A DNA stretch of 64,000 nt from an uncultured Anaerotruncus sp. (GTDB taxonomy: Bacteria; Bacillota; Clostridia; Oscillospirales; Acutalibacteraceae). The stretch spans positions 1 to 64,000 of the forward strand of contig UQDL01000002.1 in NCBI GenBank assembly GCA_900539775.1, in the 5' to 3' direction. The position numbers and the translations under genes are program-made. Of this stretch, positions 50,676-60,094 are shown piece after piece. Under the pieces are notes generated by a model. That model made no database searches, was not told the origin of the DNA, and saw only the letters and a list, made by a program, of their open reading frames with translations. The number at the start of each line of letters is the position of its first letter. The first letter of the stretch is position 1.

Positions 50676-52332
50676 TATTGAAAATATTGCGGTAATTGAA
50701 AAAGCTAAAATTGATTTTGAAAACGGTCTCAATGTTTTAACCGGTGAAACGGGTGCAGGTAAGTCAATTGTAGTAGACTCCATAAATGCTGTTCTCGGTG
50801 AGCGCACCTCAAAAGAACTTGTTCGCACGGGTGCTGACAATGCATTTGTTTCTGCTCTGTTTGAAAACGTAAACAGTTCTGTTTGCAGTGAACTTGAAAA
50901 ACTCGGTTATACTCCGGAGGACGATTGTTCTCTTCTGATAACCAGAAAAATCAGCAAAGACGGAAGATCATCTTGCCGAATTAACGGTATGCCGGCAACG
51001 GTGTCTGTTTTGCATGCAGTTGGTAAGACTCTTATAAACATTCACGGCCAGCACGACAGTCAATCTCTTCTTGATCCCGAGCAGCATTACAAGTTTATTG
51101 ATATGCTTTCGGGTAACAGCACCGTTTTGGCAAATTATCAAGAGGCGTTTTCTTCTTTTTTGGCTGTTCGCAGAAAATTGAAAGCTTTAACTGCTGCTGC
51201 GGAGTATGCAGATAAAAATACTGAATTGCTTGAATATCAAATCAAAGAGCTTGAGTCTGCCGATATTAAAATCGGAGAAGCAGATGAGCTCAATTCTCGC
51301 AAAAAGGCTATTGATAATTCAGCGGATGCTGCAAAATCCTATGCCTCGGCCCTTGAGGCGGTAAACGGCAACGATGATGCGGCTGGAGCCGAGCTTCTTT
51401 TGCAAAATGCTGTGGCTTCAATTTCCGGATTTTCCGAGTTCTCTCAAAATGTTAAATCTGCGCTTGCGTTGCTTGAAGATGCTGCAGAAAAAATCGCAGA
51501 TGCAAAATCGCTTATTGAGAAAGACCTTTCTTCACTTGATTTTAATCCGAATGAAAGGGAAGAAATTGAAGAAAGGCTTGATGAACTGTTCAAGTTAGGC
51601 AAAAAATACGGCGACAGTGAAGAAAAAATGCTTTCCTATCTTGAGGAAGCAAAGGAAAAACTAAGCGCTGTTGTCAATAATGAAAAAGAGCTTGAAGAGC
51701 TAAATGACGAATATGATAAAGCGTATGAAAAAGTTCTTATTGCAGCTGATAAATTAACAGAATCGCGAAAACAAACAGCAGATAAATTTGCGGCAGATGT
51801 AAAAAAACAGCTTGAATACCTTGATATGCCTAAAATAAATTTTGTTGTAGATTTCAAAAAAGGAATTATGTCTTCTTCCGGCATTGATAAAATTGAATTT
51901 CTTATATCTGCAAATCCCGGTGAAGCACCTAAGCCGCTGGCAAAAATCGCATCAGGCGGTGAGCTTTCAAGAATAATGCTTGGCATTAAGAGCATTTTGG
52001 CGTATAATGATACGGTTGATACTTTGATATTTGATGAGATAGATACCGGTGTAAGCGGCAGAGCAAGCCAAAAAATCGGCTTAAAACTTAAAGAAGTTTC
52101 AAAAAACACTCAGGTTATATGCGTAACACATTCTGCACAGATTGCGTCAAATGCAGATTGTCATTTTCTTATAAGCAAGGATGTTTCGGGCAGCAGAACA
52201 TTTACAAGTGTTAAGCAGCTCAGCCGTGATGAACGCAGATGCGAGCTTGCAAGAATTATGGGTGGCTTGGAAATAACCGATGCAATGCTTAACAGTGCAG
52301 AGGAATTGCTGCAAACTAATTTCGGTAAATAG
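50659..52332 (+). CDS. recN: DNA repair protein RecN
   Basis: A 557-residue SMC-like ATPase in double-strand-break repair. Walker A is GETGAGKS (residues 29-36), a long coiled-coil region spans about 150-370, and the C-terminal part has IASGGELSRIMLGIKSIL and LIFDEIDTGVSGRASQKIG. The ATG at 50659 with GGAGA is used; the frame is open upstream inside argR. In Bacillus spoIVB and spo0A follow; here tyrS follows. Confidence 0.95.
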   Translation: MLRTLSIENIAVIEKAKIDFENGLNVLTGETGAGKSIVVDSINAVLGERTSKELVRTGADNAFVSALFENVNSSVCSELEKLGYTPEDDCSLLITRKISKDGRSSCRINGMPATVSVLHAVGKTLINIHGQHDSQSLLDPEQHYKFIDMLSGNSTVLANYQEAFSSFLAVRRKLKALTAAAEYADKNTELLEYQIKELESADIKIGEADELNSRKKAIDNSADAAKSYASALEAVNGNDDAAGAELLLQNAVASISGFSEFSQNVKSALALLEDAAEKIADAKSLIEKDLSSLDFNPNEREEIEERLDELFKLGKKYGDSEEKMLSYLEEAKEKLSAVVNNEKELEELNDEYDKAYEKVLIAADKLTESRKQTADKFAADVKKQLEYLDMPKINFVVDFKKGIMSSSGIDKIEFLISANPGEAPKPLAKIASGGELSRIMLGIKSILAYNDTVDTLIFDEIDTGVSGRASQKIGLKLKEVSKNTQVICVTHSAQIASNADCHFLISKDVSGSRTFTSVKQLSRDERRCELARIMGGLEITDAMLNSAEELLQTNFGK

Positions 52333-52440
52333 TATCGGGCTGATAATATGGGAGTTAATATCGAGGAAAAAGTTAAAAACGGCACTTGCTGCCGCTGATA
52401 ATTCAATTTAACACAAATTAAAACAATGGAGGATATATAA

Positions 52441-53661
52441 ATGGGTGTATATGAAGATTTAAAAGCACGAGGCTTAATAGCACAGGTTACCGATGAAGAG
52501 CAGGTTAGAGAACTTGTTAATTCGGGTAAAGCTGTGTTTTATATTGGCTTTGACCCAACGGCAGACAGCTTACATGTAGGTCATTTTATGGCTCTTACTC
52601 TTATGAAAAGGCTTCAAGAAGCAGGCAATAAACCGATTGCCCTTATCGGCGGCGGTACAGGCATGATCGGTGATCCGAGCGGAAGAACAGATATGCGTCA
52701 AATGCTTACCAAAGAAACAATTCAGCATAATTGCGATTGCTTTAAAAAGCAAATGTCTAAATTTATTGATTTTTCAGACGGAAAAGCTTTGATGGTTAAT
52801 AATGCCGACTGGCTTCTTGATTTGAATTATGTTGAACTTCTTCGTGAGGTTGGAGCTTGTTTTTCTGTAAACAGAATGCTTTCTTTTGAGTGCTATAAGC
52901 AAAGAATGGAAAGAGGACTTTCTTTCCTTGAATTTAACTATATGATTATGCAGAGCTATGATTTCTATGCTCTTTATCAGAAATACGGCTGCAATCTTCA
53001 GTTCGGCGGAGATGATCAATGGTCTAATATGATAGGCGGCATGGAGCTTATCAGAAGAAAGCTTAACGGAAATGCCAATGCAATGACAATTACTTTGCTT
53101 CTTAATTCCGAAGGCAAAAAGATGGGCAAAACTCAAAAGGGTGCTGTTTGGCTTGATCCGGAAAAAACTTCTCCTTATGAATTTTATCAGTATTGGAGAA
53201 ATGTTGACGACAGTGATGTTATCAAATGCATGAAATTGCTTACTTTCCTGCCGATTGAAGAAATTGCCGAATATGAAAAATTTGAGGGAGCAGAGCTTAA
53301 CAAGGCTAAGGATGTGCTTGCATTTGAGCTTACAAAGCTTGTTCACGGTGAAGAAGAAGCACAAAAGGCAAGAGAGGCCTCACTTGCTCTCTTTGCAGGC
53401 GGTGCAGATAATTCCAATATGCCTTGCACCGTTTTGGAAGAATCTGATTTTGTTGAAGGCAGCGTTGCCGTTCTTGATATGATGCTTAAAGCCGGAATGA
53501 TTAAATCAAAAGGCGAAGGCAGAAGGCTTATTCAGCAGGGCGGAGTTACACTTAATGATGAAAAGGTAACCGATGTGTATGCAGCTCTTGCGAAGGCTGA
53601 TTTTGATAATGATGTAATCATCAAAAAAGGCAAAAAGGTATTTCGTAAATTCAGTTTGTGA
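52441..53661 (+). CDS. tyrS: Tyrosyl-tRNA synthetase
   Basis: A 406-residue class I synthetase. HVGH (residues 45-48) is the HIGH motif, KMGKT (227-231) the KMSKS-type loop, and a C-terminal S4 domain contains GRRLIQQGGVTLND. TyrS 1-type by length. The 108-nt gap upstream contains no T-box elements, which often control tyrS in Firmicutes, only a small hairpin (52380-52394). GGAGG precedes the ATG. Confidence 0.97.
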   Translation: MGVYEDLKARGLIAQVTDEEQVRELVNSGKAVFYIGFDPTADSLHVGHFMALTLMKRLQEAGNKPIALIGGGTGMIGDPSGRTDMRQMLTKETIQHNCDCFKKQMSKFIDFSDGKALMVNNADWLLDLNYVELLREVGACFSVNRMLSFECYKQRMERGLSFLEFNYMIMQSYDFYALYQKYGCNLQFGGDDQWSNMIGGMELIRRKLNGNANAMTITLLLNSEGKKMGKTQKGAVWLDPEKTSPYEFYQYWRNVDDSDVIKCMKLLTFLPIEEIAEYEKFEGAELNKAKDVLAFELTKLVHGEEEAQKAREASLALFAGGADNSNMPCTVLEESDFVEGSVAVLDMMLKAGMIKSKGEGRRLIQQGGVTLNDEKVTDVYAALAKADFDNDVIIKKGKKVFRKFSL

Positions 53662-53663
53662 TT

Positions 53664-53698
53664 AAAAGCAGAGCTTATTTTATAAGCTCTGCTTTTTT
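53664..53698 (+). terminator. Terminator of tyrS
   Basis: AAAAGCAGAGCTTA (53664-53677) pairs perfectly with TAAGCTCTGCTTTT (53683-53696), followed by TT. Confidence 0.88.
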
Positions 53699-53752
53699 GA
53701 GCCCTAATATATGTGCGTTAAATAATATATTTAAATTTATTTATAATATTTA

Positions 53753-53781
53753 TTGAAGAAAGCAGGCTACTTTGATATAAT
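53753..53781 (+). promoter_or_regulatory. Promoter of ligA and following genes
   Basis: TTGAAG (53753-53758) and TATAAT (53776-53781), 17-bp spacer. The expected transcript start lies at about 53788, at the edge of the AGGTG binding site. Confidence 0.6.
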
Positions 53782-53797
53782 ATTTTAGGTGAATTTT

Positions 53798-55774
53798 ATG
53801 GATGAAATTAAAGAAAAAATTGAGAATTTAAGAAAAACCATTCGCTATCACAGCAACAGATATTATAACGATGATGCTCCGGAAATTGAGGATTATGAGT
53901 ATGATATGATGATGCGTAGGTTGCAGGAACTTGAGGAAAAATATCCTCAATATGACACGCCTGATTCTCCCACAAAAAAAGTCGGAGGTAAGGCAGACAA
54001 CAGCTTCGCAAGCGTTGTGCATACTGTTAGAATGGAATCTCTTCAAGATGCTTTTTCAGATGGAGAAATTCGTGATTTTGACAAAAGAGTTTGTGATACA
54101 GTAAAATCTCCCAAGTATTGCGTAGAACCTAAAATAGACGGACTTTCGGTTTCACTTGAATATGAGAACGGTGTTTTTGTTCGTGGATCAACTCGAGGAG
54201 ACGGTAATGTCGGTGAGAATGTCAGCGGAAACTTAAGAGTAATTCACAATATCCCCTTAAAGCTTAACGAGCCTGTTCCGTATATCGAAGTCAGGGGCGA
54301 AGTGTATATGCCGAAAAAAAGCTTTGAAAAGGTTGTTGACAGGCAACTTATCAACGGCGAAACTCCGTTCAAAAATCCAAGAAATGCAGCTGCCGGTTCT
54401 CTTAGGCAAAAAGACAGCAGGGTTGCGGCTTCAAGAGGATTGGATATTTTTGTTTTCAATGTTCAGCGTGTTGACGGTGTTGATCTCGGTTCTCATAAGG
54501 AAAGTCTTGATTATCTCAACAGGCTTGGGTTTAACACAATTCCGGGATATAAATTAGTTGATAATATTGATGATGCTTTAAAAAGAATATATGAAATCGG
54601 AGAGGCAAGAGGCAGTCTTGAATATGATATTGACGGTGCTGTTATCAAAGTTGATGATTTCGCAATGCGCCGACAACTTGGTTCAACCGCTAAGTTTCCA
54701 AAGTGGGCAGTTGCTTTCAAATATCCTCCCGAGGAAAAGCAAACGAAGCTTCTTGATATTGAAATAAATGTTGGCAGAACCGGCGTTTTAACTCCTACTG
54801 CAGTGCTTGAACCTGTACATCTTGCCGGCACAACGGTTTCCCGTGCAACCTTGCATAATCAGGATTTTATCAATGAAAAAGAAATCGGCATAGGTGATAT
54901 TGTAACTGTTCGTAAAGCAGGCGATATCATACCGGAAGTTCTTTGCGTTAATGATCATTTGGCAGACGGTATTTATGAATTTCCAAAAGCTTGCCCAAGC
55001 TGCGGCTCCCAAGTTATCAGAGAAGAAGGCGAAGCTGCCATAAGATGTATAAATCCCGATTGTCCTGCGCAGCTTTTGAGAAATCTTATTCATTTCTGCT
55101 CCCGTGATGCAATGGATATAGAAGGACTCGGACCTGCAATTATAGAAACCTTTGTAAAATGCGGCTTGATAACAAAAACTGAGGATATTTATGCTCTTAC
55201 TTCTGATAAAATAAATGATATGCAGATAGAAGGCTTTAAAGAAAAGAGCATAAATAATATTATTTCTTCAATTGAGAAATCAAAAGAAAATGATTTATCA
55301 AAGCTTGTTTTCGCTCTTGGTATCAGGCATATAGGAGCCAAGGCGGCAAAACTTCTTTCCGATAGCTTTAAAACGATGGAAAATATAATTTCCGCAGATA
55401 AAGACAGTATTCTGCTAATAGACGGTTTCGGCGATATTATGGCAGAAAGCGTTTGCGAGTTTTTTGAAAATTCAAAATCTCTTGAACTTGTTAAAAGCCT
55501 TGCCGAAGCAGGAGTCAATATGAATTCCAAATCGGTTATCAAAGACAATCGTTTTGCAAATAAAATATTTGTTCTTACTGGCACATTGCAAGGCTTTACA
55601 CGCAAGGAAGCTGCCGATATAATCGAGAGTTTCGGCGGAAAAACATCTTCAAGCGTTTCAAAGAAAACAAGTTATGTGCTTGCAGGGGAGGAAGCCGGAA
55701 GCAAGCTTGATAAGGCAAACAGCCTGGGTGTTCAGGTTATTAACGAAAATGAATTTACGGAAATGATAAAATGA
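53798..55774 (+). CDS. ligA: NAD-dependent DNA ligase
   Basis: A 658-residue ligase sealing nicks in replication and repair. Domains in order: Ia NAD-binding (1-60), adenylation domain with nucleophile K112 in EPKIDGLSV, OB fold with GRTGVLTPTAVLEPV, four-cysteine zinc finger (CPSCGSQ...CINPDCPAQ), helix-hairpin-helix region, and a C-terminal BRCT domain with FVLTGTLQGFTRKEAADIIE. The ATG at 53798 follows AGGTG. It overlaps the next gene by 4 nt. Confidence 0.97.
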   Translation: MDEIKEKIENLRKTIRYHSNRYYNDDAPEIEDYEYDMMMRRLQELEEKYPQYDTPDSPTKKVGGKADNSFASVVHTVRMESLQDAFSDGEIRDFDKRVCDTVKSPKYCVEPKIDGLSVSLEYENGVFVRGSTRGDGNVGENVSGNLRVIHNIPLKLNEPVPYIEVRGEVYMPKKSFEKVVDRQLINGETPFKNPRNAAAGSLRQKDSRVAASRGLDIFVFNVQRVDGVDLGSHKESLDYLNRLGFNTIPGYKLVDNIDDALKRIYEIGEARGSLEYDIDGAVIKVDDFAMRRQLGSTAKFPKWAVAFKYPPEEKQTKLLDIEINVGRTGVLTPTAVLEPVHLAGTTVSRATLHNQDFINEKEIGIGDIVTVRKAGDIIPEVLCVNDHLADGIYEFPKACPSCGSQVIREEGEAAIRCINPDCPAQLLRNLIHFCSRDAMDIEGLGPAIIETFVKCGLITKTEDIYALTSDKINDMQIEGFKEKSINNIISSIEKSKENDLSKLVFALGIRHIGAKAAKLLSDSFKTMENIISADKDSILLIDGFGDIMAESVCEFFENSKSLELVKSLAEAGVNMNSKSVIKDNRFANKIFVLTGTLQGFTRKEAADIIESFGGKTSSSVSKKTSYVLAGEEAGSKLDKANSLGVQVINENEFTEMIK

Positions 55775-56604
55775 AAGAAATCAGAAAAAAGCAAAAAAAA
55801 TTATTTAAAATTATGAAAGCCTTGGTTGCATTTGCAATTATTTATTTTGTAATCTATATAGGTGTCAGGCCGTATATAGAAAATCTCAGCGCAATTGCAG
55901 GTGTTATAGGCAGTTATGTTAACGATGGGCTTGTTATAGGCTGTCTTGCCGTTGTGCTTGTATATTATTCAAAGTATGGAAAGGTTAACGCTTTTCTTGA
56001 AAGAATTGAATATGAATTAAAAGATTGCGGCTATTATATTACTAATAATACACCTAAAAATCGCACGAAATTCGTTGAAGAACTTTCCGATGCTTTCAAA
56101 AATAACGGTTTTGCAGTTAACACAAATGTTGAATTTGAGGGGCTTGATTTTAACTGTACGGCAACGAAGCGTAAGGAATTTTTTTATGTTGCCGATATAG
56201 ATTCGCTTTCCAAAGACGATGTTTTGGCTTATCTTGATATTGTTGTTAATGATTTAACTGTTCGCAATCTGAAAAGATCCGGAAATTGCATTATTTGCTT
56301 TGTTACAGATAATGCTGAAGATGGTGCAATAGCTCTTTCAAAGATGATTTGTACTTTCGGCAGAAAAGATCAACTAAAAATTGCGCTTGCAATAGTTGAA
56401 CCTGAAAATTCAAAATGCTTTTTCCTCGGAAACATGGAAACTAAATGCCGAAGGCTGATTGCAGACTATATTATGCGTTCGCCTGTTCCTATTCCGGATT
56501 CGCTTAAATATACAAAAAGACTTTCATTTCAGGATGATCTTGAAAAACACATGGAAGATTTTACAATTAGGGCATATAATGACGGCTCTTTTTACGCACA
56601 TTGA
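55771..56604 (+). CDS. Hypothetical membrane protein
   Basis: A 277-residue protein of unknown function. Two hydrophobic segments lie at about 12-32 and 42-66; the remaining 210 residues are cytosolic with mixed alpha/beta pattern and no motif I recognise. The 4-nt overlap with ligA indicates co-translation. No cysteine or histidine cluster is seen. Confidence 0.8.
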   Translation: MKEIRKKQKKLFKIMKALVAFAIIYFVIYIGVRPYIENLSAIAGVIGSYVNDGLVIGCLAVVLVYYSKYGKVNAFLERIEYELKDCGYYITNNTPKNRTKFVEELSDAFKNNGFAVNTNVEFEGLDFNCTATKRKEFFYVADIDSLSKDDVLAYLDIVVNDLTVRNLKRSGNCIICFVTDNAEDGAIALSKMICTFGRKDQLKIALAIVEPENSKCFFLGNMETKCRRLIADYIMRSPVPIPDSLKYTKRLSFQDDLEKHMEDFTIRAYNDGSFYAH

Positions 56605-56653
56605 TTTCAATACAGCGGCAGTGAAAGGATTACTGCCTGAAAGGTGATTTATT

Positions 56654-58084
56654 ATGACTTCGGACATTAAAAATTATTTAAATGGATTAAAAGGCAAAAA
56701 GGTTGCGTTTGTCGGAATGGGTGTTGCAAATGTGCCTTGTGCAAAATGGCTTGCAAGCCACGGCGCAATTGTTTATGCATGTGATAAACGAAATAAGGAA
56801 TATATCGGAACGGAAGATTGCAAAGAAATGGAAGAGCTTGGTGTTCATTTCAGCCTTGGGGATAATTATTTGGAAGTGCTTCCTGAAATGGATTTGATTT
56901 TCCGTTCACACGGAATTTTACCGTTTCAAAATCCTTGGATAGGCGAATGCATCGAAAGAGGGCAAAAGGTAACAACGGAAATGGAAGTCTTCTTTTCTCT
57001 GTGTCCTGCAAAAATTATTGCCGTAACGGGCTCAAACGGAAAAACAACAACAACAACTATCATTTCAGAAATGCTTAAAGCTGCCGGCAAAAAAGTTTAT
57101 CTTGGCGGCAATATCGGAAAGGCTCTTATGCCTGAGCTTGAAACAATCGGAAAAGACGATTTTGCAGTTGTTGAGCTTTCTTCATTTCAGCTTCTTACTA
57201 TGGGAAATATGGTTTCAAAGCCTGATATTGCCGTTGTTACAAATATTGAAATAACGCATCAGGATCATCATACAAGTCTTGATGAGTATGTGGATGCAAA
57301 ACGCAATGTGCTTATTTATCAAAATCCTGAATCGAAAGCTGTTCTCAATGCAGATTGTGATTATTCAATAGGAGAAAGAGTTTATCATGATATGCGCTTT
57401 GATATAAGAGGCAGTCTTTATGAATTTTCAATAAAGCATCCTGTTGAAAACGGCACATACATGGCAGAAAACGGTGATATAGTTTATTCGGAATCCGGTA
57501 AAAAAACCATCGTTATGAATAAAAATGATATTATTATACCCGGAATGCATAATGTTGAAAATTATTGCACAGCCATAACTGCGGTATGGGGACTTGTTCC
57601 GATTGATATTATGAAGAATATTGCAAAAACTTTCGGCGGGGTTGAGCACAGAATCGAATTCGTTCGTGAATTCCGCGGTGTTAAGTACTATAATGATTCA
57701 ATCGCAACATCTCCATCAAGAGTTATCAGTGGTCTTAATGCATTTAATCAAAAAATCATTATGATTTGCGGAGGATCCGATAAGGGAAACGATATGAGTC
57801 AAATGGTGCCGCTTATTTTAAAAAAAGTTAAATTGCTTGTGTTAAACGGTGCAACTGCTCAAAAGATATATGATGCTGTTCTTGCGGATGAAAATTATCC
57901 ATCAAGCGGCCTTAAAATTGAAAAAACAGATACAATGCAAAATGCTCTTGAAATTGCAAAAAACAATGCCGTTTCGGGAGATATAGTTTCGCTGTGCCCG
58001 GCGTGTCCTGCATTTGATCAGTTTAAAACATTTGAATACAGAGGCCGTGCATATAAAAAGCTTGTTAATGATTTTAAGGATTGA
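56654..58084 (+). CDS. murD: UDP-N-acetylmuramoyl-L-alanine:D-glutamate ligase
   Basis: A 476-residue Mur ligase that adds D-Glu to UDP-MurNAc-L-Ala. The N-terminal Rossmann-like domain is followed by the ATP loop GSNGKTTT (residues 126-133), LSSFQLLTM and the invariant NIEITHQDHH region, and YNDSIATSPSR of the C-terminal domain. It is isolated from other division genes (no mraY/ftsW here), which is less common but known. AAAGGTG precedes the ATG. Confidence 0.95.
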   Translation: MTSDIKNYLNGLKGKKVAFVGMGVANVPCAKWLASHGAIVYACDKRNKEYIGTEDCKEMEELGVHFSLGDNYLEVLPEMDLIFRSHGILPFQNPWIGECIERGQKVTTEMEVFFSLCPAKIIAVTGSNGKTTTTTIISEMLKAAGKKVYLGGNIGKALMPELETIGKDDFAVVELSSFQLLTMGNMVSKPDIAVVTNIEITHQDHHTSLDEYVDAKRNVLIYQNPESKAVLNADCDYSIGERVYHDMRFDIRGSLYEFSIKHPVENGTYMAENGDIVYSESGKKTIVMNKNDIIIPGMHNVENYCTAITAVWGLVPIDIMKNIAKTFGGVEHRIEFVREFRGVKYYNDSIATSPSRVISGLNAFNQKIIMICGGSDKGNDMSQMVPLILKKVKLLVLNGATAQKIYDAVLADENYPSSGLKIEKTDTMQNALEIAKNNAVSGDIVSLCPACPAFDQFKTFEYRGRAYKKLVNDFKD

Positions 58085-58089
58085 TTTTG

Positions 58090-59100
58090 ATGAAAATTGA
58101 TGAAATTATAAAAAAACTTGCAGAGCCATATGCTGCATCGGGCTGTGAACAAAATGTTTTCTCTTTGTTGAAAGAATATCTTGAGCCGTTTGGTGATGTA
58201 TATTCAGATAATATGAATAATTTATTTTGCACATTCGGAAGTGGATATCATATTTTGCTTGATGCTCATATAGATGAAGTTGGCTTCATAGTTACTTCAG
58301 TTACGGATGACGGCTTTTTAAAATTCTCTGTAACGGGCGGCATCGATAAGCGTATGCTTCCGGCAACCGAGGTTGTTGTTTTCGGAAAACGAATGCTTAG
58401 AGGTGTTGTTTCAACATTACCGCCGCATTTACAAAACGATGATAAAAAAATAAGCGAGATTTCAGATTTTGCCGTTGATATCGGATGCAATTTTGAAGAA
58501 GCCAAAGAGCTTGTGCCGCTTGGCAGCAGAATATATTTTCTTCACAGATATAATCGGCTTTTAGATGGCAGAATTTGTTCAAATTGTCTTGACGATCGCT
58601 GCGGCGCCGCTGCATTGATTGCAGCTTTGCCGAAGCTTAAGGAAATACCGCTTAAATTCACACTGATGTTTTCCTCTCAAGAGGAAGTCGGAACAAGGGG
58701 CGCTGCAAGCGGAGCGTTTGGAAAGCTTGTTGATGAGGCAATTGCGGTTGACGTTTCGTTTGCAATGTCACCCGGGTGCGAAAAAAAAGATTGCGGAGTG
58801 CTGTCGGCAGGACCTATGGTCGGTTTTTCTCCCACGCTTGATTATAAAATGTTCAATGATTTAAAGAATTGTGCAAAAAAAGCAGGAATTGCCTATCAAA
58901 CAGAAATAATGAGCGGCAGAACGGGTACTAATGCAGATGTTATTCAGCTTACTGAATCAGGTATAAAATGCGGTTTGATTTCCATTCCACTCAGATACAT
59001 GCATTCACCGGGCGAGGTTGTTGATGTTGCCGATGTTGAAAACACGGCTGCTTTGATTGCCGCATATGCAAAAGAAAAGGCGGTGCTGTTAAATGCTTAA
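58090..59100 (+). CDS. M42 family aminopeptidase (first copy)
   Basis: A 336-residue metallo-aminopeptidase of the M42 glutamyl aminopeptidase/endoglucanase group. Metal ligands and catalysts are visible: DAHIDEVGFIV (His), CLDDRCGAAAL (bridging Asp), SSQEEVGTRGA (catalytic and ligand Glu) and MHSPGEVVDV (His). Cytosolic, dodecameric in relatives. The ATG at 58090 with AAGGA is used. It overlaps the second copy by 8 nt. Confidence 0.92.
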   Translation: MKIDEIIKKLAEPYAASGCEQNVFSLLKEYLEPFGDVYSDNMNNLFCTFGSGYHILLDAHIDEVGFIVTSVTDDGFLKFSVTGGIDKRMLPATEVVVFGKRMLRGVVSTLPPHLQNDDKKISEISDFAVDIGCNFEEAKELVPLGSRIYFLHRYNRLLDGRICSNCLDDRCGAAALIAALPKLKEIPLKFTLMFSSQEEVGTRGAASGAFGKLVDEAIAVDVSFAMSPGCEKKDCGVLSAGPMVGFSPTLDYKMFNDLKNCAKKAGIAYQTEIMSGRTGTNADVIQLTESGIKCGLISIPLRYMHSPGEVVDVADVENTAALIAAYAKEKAVLLNA

Positions 59101-60094
59101 AGAAATTTGCTTGCTGAACGGAACTTCCGGAAGAGAAGAAAATGTGCGAAATTATATAATTGACAAAATTAAAGGCAAATGCGAATACAGCGTTGATGCA
59201 CTCGGCTCAATTATTGCATTTAAAAAAGGAAGAAAATTGCCTTCTAAAAAGGTGCTTATTGCTGCGCATATGGACGAGGTAGGATTTATTATCACCGATA
59301 TTACGGATGACGGTTATCTTTGCTTTGCTCCGGTGGGAGGTATTGATTCTTCAGTTGTGCTCGGAAGGCATGTTGATATAAACGGCATCAACGGAATCAT
59401 CGGCGCAAAGGCTGTTCATCTTCTTACTGATGAAGAAAAAAAGACTGAGCCTTCAATGAGCAAGCTCGTTATTGACATTGGAGCAACAGATAAGTCACAA
59501 GCCGAGAAACATGTTAACCTCGGTGATTGCGCATACTTTTCTTGTGATTTTTGTGAATTGGGAAACGGATTTATCAAATCAAAAGCTCTTGATGACAGAA
59601 TCGGTTGTATGCTCATGATAGAATTGATAAATTCAAATTTAGAGTATGATACCTATTTTGCCTTTAATGTGCAGGAAGAGGTAGGCCTGAGGGGCTCCGG
59701 CTGTTCGGCTTATTCAATAAAGCCGGATATTGCAATTGTGCTTGAAGCAACAACCGCCGCAGATATAGACGGAGTTACCGGCGGTGATAAATGTTGTGTT
59801 CTCGGGAACGGACCTGTTGTTTCTTTTATGGACGGCAGAACTATATATGATAAATCAATATACGATTTGGCATTTAAAATTGCCAAAGAAAATGATATAA
59901 AAATACAAACAAAAACAAAAATAGCCGGCGGAAATGACGCAGGCGCAATACAGCAAAGCGCATTTGGTTGTAGGGTTGCGGCCGTTTCTTTGCCTTGCAG
60001 ATATATTCATTCCGGTGCAAGCGTTGTAAATATCGGTGATATTGAGGAAACACGCCGATTTTTGCCGCTTCTTATTTCAGAACTTTATGATTGA
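59093..60094 (+). CDS. M42 family aminopeptidase (second copy)
   Basis: A 333-residue paralogue of the preceding gene with all ligands kept: AAHMDEVGFII, KALDDRIGCML, NVQEEVGLRGSG, VLEATTAADIDG and IHSGASVVNIGD. The two copies differ widely in sequence, so the duplication is old; they may form mixed complexes or prefer different substrates. Tandem M42 genes are common in Clostridia. Confidence 0.93.
   Translation: MLKEICLLNGTSGREENVRNYIIDKIKGKCEYSVDALGSIIAFKKGRKLPSKKVLIAAHMDEVGFIITDITDDGYLCFAPVGGIDSSVVLGRHVDINGINGIIGAKAVHLLTDEEKKTEPSMSKLVIDIGATDKSQAEKHVNLGDCAYFSCDFCELGNGFIKSKALDDRIGCMLMIELINSNLEYDTYFAFNVQEEVGLRGSGCSAYSIKPDIAIVLEATTAADIDGVTGGDKCCVLGNGPVVSFMDGRTIYDKSIYDLAFKIAKENDIKIQTKTKIAGGNDAGAIQQSAFGCRVAAVSLPCRYIHSGASVVNIGDIEETRRFLPLLISELYD

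Noticed and set aside
52348..52398. 16-codon frame before tyrS (product MGVNIEEKVKNGTCCR), with a hairpin at its end, as a possible leader peptide or cysteine-containing peptide
   Set aside because: There is no ribosome binding site, no tyrosine codon run and no terminator behind it, so an attenuation role for tyrS is not supported; it is probably chance.
52333..52440. T-box riboswitch before tyrS
   Set aside because: The gap is only 108 nt and lacks the T-box consensus and a specifier loop; nothing beyond a small hairpin is seen.
52774..53364. 196-codon antisense frame in tyrS
   Set aside because: Shadow of a strongly conserved gene; no start signal.
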